Positions 7,826-13,022 of a stretch of 13,022 bases of DNA are shown one piece after another. Under the pieces are notes generated by a model, which was given only the letters and a program-made list of their open reading frames with translations, had not been told where the DNA came from and did no database searches. The number at the start of each line of letters is the position of its first letter. The first letter of the stretch is position 1. Source of the DNA: an uncultured Clostridium sp. (lineage in GTDB: Bacteria; Bacillota; Clostridia; Clostridiales; Clostridiaceae); the NCBI GenBank assembly GCA_934755305.1, contig CAKVLD010000072.1, positions 1 to 13,022 of the forward strand. Reading direction: 5' to 3'. A program made the position numbers and the translations under genes.

Positions 7826-8725
7826 TTATAGAAATAATCTTCCTTCTATTCTCTTATCATAAGAGCTCCATTCTCCTTTTTCTACACCTTTTCCAATTAT
7901 CTTTATCTTATTCATTGTAGCATCAACATAATCTGCATAGTGAACTATATAACTTTCTTCACTTCTTGGTTGAACAGGAGATCCATATTCTAATTTTCCA
8001 TGATGTTGAACTATTATTCCTTTTATTCTTTCTTTAAATTCTTCTGTGAAAACATTTGGATATTCCATAAATGCTTTTTCTACCATAGTAATTCCCATAA
8101 CTATATGACCTTGCATATTCCCTTTTAAAGTATAGGAAAAAGGTCCCTCATAACTCATTTCATAAACTTTACCTATATCATGAAGTTTTGCTCCTAAGAT
8201 AGCTATCTCTTTATATCTTGCATCATATCTATAAGCTAGTTCTTTTGCTAAATACATAACACCTAGAGTATGTTCTGCAAGGCCACCAATATAATTATGA
8301 TGATTTGATACTCCACCTATAGCATTTTTAAATTTTTCCAAAAAATGTTCATTTCTAAAGAAATAATCATTAAGGAGTTTACCTTCTTGTGAAGTAATTT
8401 CTTTACTTGTTATCTCTTCTATTTCTTTCATTATCTCCTCAATAGGTCTTTCTGATTTAGGTAAATAATCTATAGATTTTTCATTTTCTAATATTTCATA
8501 AGTATCTATTTTAAATGGATCTGTTAATACCCCTTTAGCTAATATTATACTACCACTTTCTATTGGCTTTTCATCATCTACTTTAATGTTACATCTTAAT
8601 TCCTTTGTTTCATCTCTTACTAATACTCTTAAAGGATATGTATTTCCATCTAAAATTCTTGTTATCATTAAAGGTATTTCTATTTTTTCTCCTAGTACAC
8701 AATTTTCTAATTTCTTATAGTCCAT
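7826..8725 (-). CDS. YhaM-like 3'-5' exoribonuclease (OB fold plus HD domain)
   Basis: The 299-residue protein resembles the YhaM/CBF1 family of Gram-positive 3'-5' exoribonucleases involved in RNA turnover. An N-terminal region (about 15-75) reads like an OB-type nucleic-acid-binding fold, as in ITRILDGNTYPLRVLVRDET and GSIILAKGVLTDPF. A metal-dependent HD domain follows, with HHNYIGGLAEHTLGVMYLA (His152), AKLHDIGK (His182-Asp183), GHIVMG (His207), VQHHGKLEYGSP (His241/242) and HYADYVDATM (Asp265). These are all the usual HD metal ligands. AGGAGG lies 9 nt before the ATG. The gene stands alone: a terminator precedes it and another lies downstream. A TATAAT at 8762-8767 (minus strand) is a possible -10 but lacks a convincing -35. 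Length agrees with a family of about 310 residues. The exact RNA substrate cannot be read from sequence. Confidence 0.85.
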   Translation of the reverse strand: MDYKKLENCVLGEKIEIPLMITRILDGNTYPLRVLVRDETKELRCNIKVDDEKPIESGSIILAKGVLTDPFKIDTYEILENEKSIDYLPKSERPIEEIMKEIEEITSKEITSQEGKLLNDYFFRNEHFLEKFKNAIGGVSNHHNYIGGLAEHTLGVMYLAKELAYRYDARYKEIAILGAKLHDIGKVYEMSYEGPFSYTLKGNMQGHIVMGITMVEKAFMEYPNVFTEEFKERIKGIIVQHHGKLEYGSPVQPRSEESYIVHYADYVDATMNKIKIIGKGVEKGEWSSYDKRIEGRLFL

Positions 8726-8779
8726 TCCATAAAGCCTCCTTATATAATTATTATTTAAATAATTATATTTTACTATTCA

Positions 8780-8821
8780 TTAAAAATATAGAGCCACAAA
8801 ATATACTTTGTGACCCTATAT
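8780..8821 (-). terminator. Intrinsic terminator after the small TPR-like gene
   Basis: In the minus-strand RNA, AUAUAGGGUCACAAA pairs with UUUGUGGCUCUAUAU over 15 positions including two G-U wobbles, with a short A/U-rich loop, followed by a run of U. It begins only two bases after the stop codon at 8823. The wobbles become mismatches on the plus strand, so the direction is minus. It separates this gene from the HD nuclease gene. Confidence 0.85.
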
Positions 8822-8822
8822 G

Positions 8823-9341
8823 CTATATTATTTTTATAACGGATTCCAAATTTTTATATACTCTATTTGCTTCGTTATAATATTTATCTTCAGATTCACT
8901 TTTCATCATCCTATAGCTTAATACTCTATAATAATGATGATCCATAACTTCCTGTAACTTATTTTCTTTTTTTTCTTTTCTCTTTATCTTTTCAATATTA
9001 TTCCCCATGTCTTCATCTATATCAAAAAAATTTATTTGCTCTTTATAATTAAGTAAAATATCATTAATAAATTTTTGATTGCTTTCTATTTTTTTATTTT
9101 TAGGAAATCTCTTTAAAGCTTCATCACTTACTCTTTTAGCTAATACATATTTTTTCTTTATACAGTAAATCTTAAATTCAAAATTATATATATCCGACAT
9201 ATACGGATATCTCTTTTTAAGTTCCTGTAACTCATAAAGAGCTTCATCATATTCATATTTTTTGATATGTAAGAAAACCTTCCTTAATTTAATTTCATAA
9301 CTTATCTTTTCTTTGTCAAATGTACTTAACTCCCCTAACAT
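8823..9341 (-). CDS. Small cytosolic TPR-like protein of unknown function
   Basis: I do not recognise this protein as a named family. From the preferred start it has 172 residues, is rich in Lys, Glu and Tyr, and has no signal peptide or membrane segment. The N-terminal half reads as amphipathic helix pairs of TPR type: YDEALYELQELKKRYP followed by DIYNFEFKIYCIKKKYVLAKR and VSDEALKRFPKN. Then come a charged linker (EKIKRKEKKENK) and a final helical segment. TPR-like folds usually mediate protein contacts, but no partner is evident. There are two in-frame ATGs. The one at 9350 directly abuts AAGGG, too close to use it, whereas the one at 9341 lies nine bases after GGG, so I chose it. A stop codon lies two codons before the first ATG. 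It has its own promoter and terminator, so it is monocistronic. Confidence 0.7.
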   Translation of the reverse strand: MLGELSTFDKEKISYEIKLRKVFLHIKKYEYDEALYELQELKKRYPYMSDIYNFEFKIYCIKKKYVLAKRVSDEALKRFPKNKKIESNQKFINDILLNYKEQINFFDIDEDMGNNIEKIKRKEKKENKLQEVMDHHYYRVLSYRMMKSESEDKYYNEANRVYKNLESVIKII

Positions 9342-9405
9342 CTGTATCATCCCTTATCTTTAGTTTAAAATTCCCAAAAACCTTTTTCTTACCTTTTTCA
9401 TTATT

Positions 9406-9434
9406 ATTATACATTATTTTCTTGCATTTTTCAC
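9406..9434 (-). promoter_or_regulatory. Predicted promoter of the small TPR-like gene
   Basis: On the minus strand GTGAAA (9434-9429), 17 bases and a perfect TATAAT (9411-9406) form a good sigma-A promoter. Transcription would begin near 9399, giving a leader of roughly 50-60 nt. Confidence 0.6.
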
Positions 9435-9492
9435 TTAATTTAAAATATTTTTTCAGATTAAATTCATCTTATTAAATTTCTTTCCATAAAAT

Positions 9493-9506
9493 AGGGACTG
9501 TCTCAC
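9493..9506. mobile_element. Sequence resembling an insertion sequence end (solo remnant)
   Basis: AGGGACTGTCTCAC, followed by a run of A, resembles the terminal inverted repeats GGGACTGTCTCA of some transposons in Firmicutes (recalled, possibly IS1182-type). No transposase gene and no matching inverted copy is in the window, so at most this is a solo end or a decayed element. Chance similarity is possible. Confidence 0.25.
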
Positions 9507-9511
9507 AAAAA

Positions 9512-9561
9512 ATATATGCTTAAAAACATATATGCATCAAACACATCAAAAGAATATATGC
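9512..9561. repeat. Three short direct repeats ATATATGC
   Basis: ATATATGC occurs at 9512-9519, 9528-9535 and 9554-9561, with two of the copies extended as ATATATGCAT. The copies lie in a non-coding stretch between the ABC importer terminator and the promoter of the small TPR-like gene. The low-complexity composition makes chance recurrence plausible. Otherwise I see no gene in 9435-9606. Confidence 0.4.
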
Positions 9562-9606
9562 ATTTAAAAAATATACATCTATAAATTTTAAATTAACTTG
9601 AATATT

Positions 9607-9659
9607 AAAAAAAGGAGTTTGTCGCTAACAATTTTTAAATGTGAATGCAACAACTCCTT
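9607..9659 (-). terminator. Intrinsic terminator of the amino acid ABC importer operon
   Basis: Five bases after the ATPase stop codon, the minus-strand RNA forms AAGGAGUU-GUUGC paired with GCGAC-AAACUCCUU (13 pairs with a one-base bulge and a G-U wobble) around a long A/U-rich loop, followed by seven U. This is a clear end of the importer transcript. Confidence 0.85.
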
Positions 9660-9664
9660 AAATA

Positions 9665-10357
9665 TTAATTTAGTTCTTCTTCAAATATTAGCCCTTCTTC
9701 TAACACCCCTTTATTCATTGAAAAGATTCTATCAGCTAAGGATTTAGCAAAGTTCATATCATGGGTTATTATAAGATTTGACATTCCTTTTGAAGTAAAA
9801 CTTCTTATTAACTTAGAAACTTCATCTGTAAGACCTGGATCTAGAGCAGATGTTGGTTCATCAAAACACATAAGCTTTGGCTCTAAAGCAAGCGCTCTAC
9901 CTATTGCTACTCTTTGCTTTTGTCCACCTGACAACTCAAATGGATAATTATTGCACTTATCTTCTAAACCTAAAAACTCAAGTATTTCTTTCCCTTTATT
10001 TATAGCTACTTCTTTATCTTGTCCCAATACTCTTTGTGGTGCTTCTGTAATATTTTCCAATATAGTCATATGAGGAAACAAATTAAAACTTTGAAATACC
10101 AATCCAATATCCTTTCTAATTTCCTTTAATAAAGCTTTATTAGCATAATTCTTACCATCACTAAGAACTTTGTCATCTATTTTTATAATACCACTTTCAG
10201 GTTTTTCTAAAGCATTGATACATCTTAATAAAGTAGTCTTTCCTCCACCAGAGGGTCCTACAATTACTATAGTTTCTGAATTATTTATTTCTAAATCAAC
10301 ACCTTTTAACACTTCTATATTATCATATTTTTTTCTTAATCCACTAACCTTTAACAT
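9665..10357 (-). CDS. Polar amino acid ABC importer, ATP-binding subunit (GlnQ/HisP type)
   Basis: This is the cytosolic ATPase that powers uptake of an amino acid through the permease encoded just before it. The 230 residues contain every ABC motif: Walker A GPSGGGKTT (34-42), Q-loop in LVFQSFNLFPHMT, signature LSGGQKQR (142-149), Walker B LMCFDEPTSALDP (162-174) and the switch histidine in ITHDMNFAKSLADR (His199). The short length without extra C-terminal domain and the LFPHMT sequence are typical of the polar amino acid transporter family. The ATG at 10357 has AGGAG eight bases upstream, inside the end of the permease gene, with an 11-nt gap between the genes. Last gene of the three-gene operon; a terminator follows. 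The substrate is not fixed by this subunit. Confidence 0.93.
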   Translation of the reverse strand: MLKVSGLRKKYDNIEVLKGVDLEINNSETIVIVGPSGGGKTTLLRCINALEKPESGIIKIDDKVLSDGKNYANKALLKEIRKDIGLVFQSFNLFPHMTILENITEAPQRVLGQDKEVAINKGKEILEFLGLEDKCNNYPFELSGGQKQRVAIGRALALEPKLMCFDEPTSALDPGLTDEVSKLIRSFTSKGMSNLIITHDMNFAKSLADRIFSMNKGVLEEGLIFEEELN

Positions 10358-10368
10358 AAATGAATCTC

Positions 10369-11013
10369 CTATCTATAATAATTATACTTATCTTCTATTT
10401 TCACTAATACCTTGGTTAATATTCCTATAATAATTAAATAAACTATCCCTACTATTAACAAAGGTACTAAAGAAGATAATCTATTAGAAGCTATTTTTCC
10501 AACTTTCAATAATTCATCTAAACCAACTACATAAACTAATGATGTGTCTTTAACTAAAGTTATCACTTCATTTGCAACTGGAGGTAATATTCTTTTGAAA
10601 GCTTGAGGTAATATTATTCTAAAAAAAGTATCTTTAGAAGACATACCTAAAACTTCTGCTGCCTCATATTGTCCCTTATCTATAGAAAGAATTCCTCCTC
10701 TAAATATTTCTGCAAAATATGCTCCATAATTTAATACAAAAGCTAAAGTTGCAGCGATAAATCTATTTATTGTTATACCTACTAAAGGTAAGCCAAAAAA
10801 TACAAATACTAATTGCAATAATAAAGGTGTTCCCCTCATTATTAATACATAGATTCCTGTTATCTTTTTTATTATTTTTATTTTAGAAATTCTTCCAACA
10901 GATACTCCAATACCTAACGGTATTGACAACACAAGAGTTATTATAAATACCTTTAAAGTCATTATAAGTCCTTCTATTACTTCTGGCATTAGAGATAAAA
11001 TTAAATCTATCAA
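10369..11013 (-). CDS. Polar amino acid ABC importer, permease subunit (HisM/GlnP type)
   Basis: This is the integral membrane subunit, likely working as a homodimer because only one permease gene is present. The 214 residues show several hydrophobic segments, including an N-terminal one (about 15-38), one around LLLQLVFVFFGLPLVGI and a C-terminal one around VPLLIVGIVYLIIIGILT. The cytosolic EAA loop, EAAEVLGMSSKDTFFRIILP (117-136), contacts the ATPase. RGTPLLLQL (60-68) is typical of the amino acid family. The start is TTG at 11013-11011: AAGGAGGG stands eight bases upstream, and the resulting N-terminus (MIDLILSLMPEVIEGLIMTL) fits the family. The gene lies 25 nt after the binding-protein gene and 11 nt before the ATPase gene. 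Confidence 0.93.
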   Translation of the reverse strand: MIDLILSLMPEVIEGLIMTLKVFIITLVLSIPLGIGVSVGRISKIKIIKKITGIYVLIMRGTPLLLQLVFVFFGLPLVGITINRFIAATLAFVLNYGAYFAEIFRGGILSIDKGQYEAAEVLGMSSKDTFFRIILPQAFKRILPPVANEVITLVKDTSLVYVVGLDELLKVGKIASNRLSSLVPLLIVGIVYLIIIGILTKVLVKIEDKYNYYR

Positions 11014-11038
11014 ATATTTTCCCTCCTTTTCTTTTGTA

Positions 11039-11830
11039 TTACTTTTCTACTATATCTTCACCAAACCACTTTTCTGATATTTCTTTAGCCTTACCTTCAT
11101 TAATCACTTCTTTTAAGGCTTCATTAAATTTAGATATAAACTCTGAATCTCCTTTTCTTACACCTACTGCATATTCTTCTTTTCCAAAATCATCATCTAA
11201 AACTTTATATTTTTCTTTTCCCTTAAGATTCATATAATATTTTGCTAAAATTTCATCTGCTACTACAGCATCACTTCTACCTGATTCCAAATCTCTTAAA
11301 GCCTCATCATTAGTAGAAAATGTTACTAATTCCTTGAACTTATCCTTATAATCACCTATTGCATCTACTGCACTAGATTGATCTTGAGCTGCAACTATCT
11401 TACCATTTAAATCTTCCTTAGAATTTATATTTGAATCAGCTAATACTACAATAACTTGTCTATTTTTTAAATATGCATTCGAAAATAGAACTTTTTCTTT
11501 TCTTTCATCTGTAATTGAGTATCCATTCCATATTAAATCTATATTTCCATTATTAAGTTCAGACTCTTTCATAGTCCAATCTATAGGTTGAAATTCTATT
11601 TTTTTATCTAGCTTTTTTGCCACTTCTTTTGCTACTTCTATATCAAACCCTGTATATTCACCACTATTATCTTTAAATCCCATTGGTACAAATGTATCAT
11701 CAAATCCTAAGATTAATGTTTCTTTATCTAAGGTACTACCTTGCTCTTTATTGCATCCTACTACACTTATTGCTAAAACTCCTATTATTACTGTTAATGT
11801 TAAACTTTTTATTATTTTCTTTAACTTCAT
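11039..11830 (-). CDS. Polar amino acid ABC importer, substrate-binding lipoprotein
   Basis: This protein is the extracellular receptor of the importer, tethered to the membrane by lipid. Of its 263 residues the first 25 form a lipoprotein signal peptide with lipobox VVGC, so Cys26 would be the lipidated residue. The mature part is a family 3 binding protein: ILGFDDTFVPMGFKD, GFDIEVAKEVAKKL, IDLIWNGYSITDERKEKV and SGRSDAVVADEILAKYY. The Arg in TDER and the Asp in RSDAVVAD occupy the places that usually bind the carboxylate and amino groups of the ligand. The exact amino acid (for example cystine, glutamine, arginine or lysine) cannot be settled from motifs. GGAG lies eight bases before the ATG. 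First gene of the operon, divergent from the pectate lyase gene. Confidence 0.92.
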   Translation of the reverse strand: MKLKKIIKSLTLTVIIGVLAISVVGCNKEQGSTLDKETLILGFDDTFVPMGFKDNSGEYTGFDIEVAKEVAKKLDKKIEFQPIDWTMKESELNNGNIDLIWNGYSITDERKEKVLFSNAYLKNRQVIVVLADSNINSKEDLNGKIVAAQDQSSAVDAIGDYKDKFKELVTFSTNDEALRDLESGRSDAVVADEILAKYYMNLKGKEKYKVLDDDFGKEEYAVGVRKGDSEFISKFNEALKEVINEGKAKEISEKWFGEDIVEK

Positions 11831-11868
11831 AATTTCTTCTCCATTTCCTTTTTCTTTAATATATTATT

Positions 11869-11897
11869 AATTTAACGCGCTAAAGCGATAATATCAA
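11869..11897 (-). promoter_or_regulatory. Predicted promoter of the amino acid ABC importer operon, with a palindrome in the spacer
   Basis: On the minus strand TTGATA (11897-11892), 17 bases and TAAATT (11874-11869) form a plausible sigma-A promoter with a leader of about 30 nt. The spacer holds CGCTTTAGCG (11887-11878), a small interrupted palindrome standing out as GC-rich in an AT-rich region. Its position suggests a possible operator, but no regulator is known from this window. Confidence 0.5.
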
Positions 11898-11939
11898 GAA
11901 GTTTTTTCTATTTTTTCTTAATTCACGATTAATTTTCAA

Positions 11940-11968
11940 TTGTTTACTATTACACTATTCAATTTAAT
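11940..11968 (+). promoter_or_regulatory. Possible promoter of the pectate lyase gene
   Basis: TTGTTT (11940-11945), 17 bases and TTTAAT (11963-11968) is the best match upstream of the pectate lyase gene. An alternative, TTCAAT and TAATAT with 17-bp spacing, overlaps it. The region is so AT-rich that the choice is uncertain. Confidence 0.35.
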
Positions 11969-12013
11969 AAACTTGTATATTAATATTTTAATATAGACTT
12001 TAAAATGAATAAT

Positions 12014-12021
12014 AAGGATGG
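12014..12021 (+). promoter_or_regulatory. Ribosome binding site that decides the pectate lyase start
   Basis: AAGGATGG lies 10 bases before the ATG at 12032. The upstream in-frame ATG at 12005 has no Shine-Dalgarno, so the start at 12032 is preferred, and it also places the basic signal peptide (MIKSKVK) at the N-terminus. Confidence 0.6.
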
Positions 12022-12031
12022 AAAAATAAAA

Positions 12032-13003
12032 ATGATTAAATCAAAAGTCAAAACATTAATACTAACCCTATGTTTAACTGTAAGTATGAGCATAGTACCA
12101 CAAATAGTTTTTCAAAACCCTATAGTAGTTTCTGCTGCTGAATCAAGCGTAGCAACTGCAACTATATCAGAAATTTTAGAAAATCAACAAGCTGATGGTG
12201 GCTGAAGAAAAAATTATAAGACTACCAGTGGAGAATGGTCAAAATCTACTATAGATAACGATGCAACTTATACAGAAATAAGAAAATTAGCAGAAGAATA
12301 TACTAAAACTAAAAATAACACATATGCAAAAGCTGCAACTAAAGGAATAAACTTTTTATTAAAAATGCAATATTCAAATGGAGGATGGCCTCAAGTTTAT
12401 AAGGGATCTGGATATCATGCATGTATAACATATAATGACGATGCTATGATAAATGTTATTAAACTTTTAGATGAAGCTTCTACTAGAAAAGTAAACTTCT
12501 CTTTTGTATCAAAATCATTAGCTAAAAAGTGTAAAAATGCTGTTAACAAAGGAATTGATTGTCTTTTAAATACTCAAGTAAAAGTTAATGGTAAATTAAC
12601 TATTTGGGGACAACAACATAACGAAAAAACATTAGATCTTGCACCTGCTAGAATCTTTGAACCAGCATCACTTTGTGCTAAAGAAAGTGCAACTATAGTA
12701 CAATATTTAGAAACTAGACCTCAAACTTCTAAAATCAAGGCATCTATAGAAGCCGCCCAAAATTGGTTTAAGGAAAATAAATTAACTGGTATTAAAGTAG
12801 TTAAAGCTAATGGAGATGTTGCTGTTGTTGAAGATCCTAATAGTACTTCACCAATGTGGGCACGTTTTTATGAACCAGAAACTAATAAGCCTATTTTTGT
12901 AGGACGTGACGGAATTATACGCTACAACCTAAGTGAAATTGATAAAGAAAGAAGAACTGGCTACTGTTGGTATGGTAGATGGGCTTCTACTCTAATTAAA
13001 TAA
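12032..13003 (+). pseudogene. Secreted pectate lyase, polysaccharide lyase family 10, interrupted by one in-frame TGA
   Basis: Family 10 lyases cleave polygalacturonate by beta-elimination outside the cell. Reading through one TGA (12203-12205), the frame is open for 323 residues, about the size of a full catalytic module. A signal peptide (MIKSKVKTLILTLCLTVSMS onward, cleavage likely near VVSAAES) leads into ENQQADGG-stop-RKNYK. Downstream are KMQYSNGGWPQVY, ITYNDDAM, KGIDCLLNTQVKVNGKL, MWARFYEPETNKPIFVGRDG and DKERRTGYCWYGRWAS, the conserved blocks of the family. The stop falls where Trp is expected: QADGG-W would parallel the later QYSNGGW repeat, and TGG to TGA is a single base change. 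No frameshift or other stop follows, so the break is recent, a sequencing error, or read through. Translation to the TGA would give only 57 residues, mostly signal peptide. Known calcium-binding and catalytic regions look intact. Confidence 0.85.
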
Positions 13004-13022
13004 TTTAATATATACCTTGCAC

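Noticed and set aside
12203..12205. TGA reassigned to Trp across the genome, or selenocysteine
   Set aside because: The long genes here use TGG for Trp with no internal TGA, the expected residue is Trp rather than Cys, and I see no insertion-element hairpin just after the codon.
12365..13003. Separate downstream gene starting at an internal ATG of the pectate lyase
   Set aside because: This ATG is in the same frame as the upstream part and has no Shine-Dalgarno, and the protein would lack the signal peptide and the first part of the fold. It is the remainder of one interrupted gene.

Overview
The window is very AT-rich, has short intergenic gaps and strong AGGAGG-type ribosome binding sites, and its proteins resemble those of low-GC Gram-positive anaerobes. 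The large single-chain FGAM synthase, the Fe-S type PurF, the YhaM-type HD nuclease and the PL10 pectate lyase together suggest Clostridium (sensu stricto) or a close relative. This is inferred from the look of the proteins, not from a search.

Left half (1-7500, minus strand): a purine biosynthesis operon transcribed right to left in the order purL, purE, purC, purF, purM. purM runs off the left edge. The genes are 21 nt apart or less, and purE/purC overlap by one base. Together they cover FGAR to FGAM (PurL), FGAM to AIR (PurM), AIR carboxylation (PurE), SAICAR formation (PurC) and the committed PRPP amidotransferase step (PurF). A consensus-like promoter (TTGACA-17-TACCAT) lies upstream of purL, flanked by two inverted PurBox-like sites. 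I see no purine riboswitch.

Middle (7500-9430): a 470-base gap after purL holds the pur control region and, further out, a compact GC-rich hairpin plus intrinsic terminator that I could not assign to a known RNA class. Beyond it, also on the minus strand, are a YhaM-like exoribonuclease (OB fold plus HD domain) and a small TPR-like protein of unknown function. A terminator separates these two genes.

Right part (9430-13022): a non-coding stretch with an IS-end-like sequence and short repeats, then a minus-strand polar amino acid ABC importer (lipoprotein, TTG-start permease, ATPase) with its own promoter and terminator. Divergent from it, on the plus strand, is a secreted family-10 pectate lyase gene whose reading frame is broken once, by a TGA where a conserved Trp is expected.

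Most of the window is ordinary metabolism. The points most worth a second look are the TGA in the pectate lyase, the unassigned structured RNA at 7676-7741 and the widely spaced PurBox-like pair around the pur promoter. I found no new multi-gene system.
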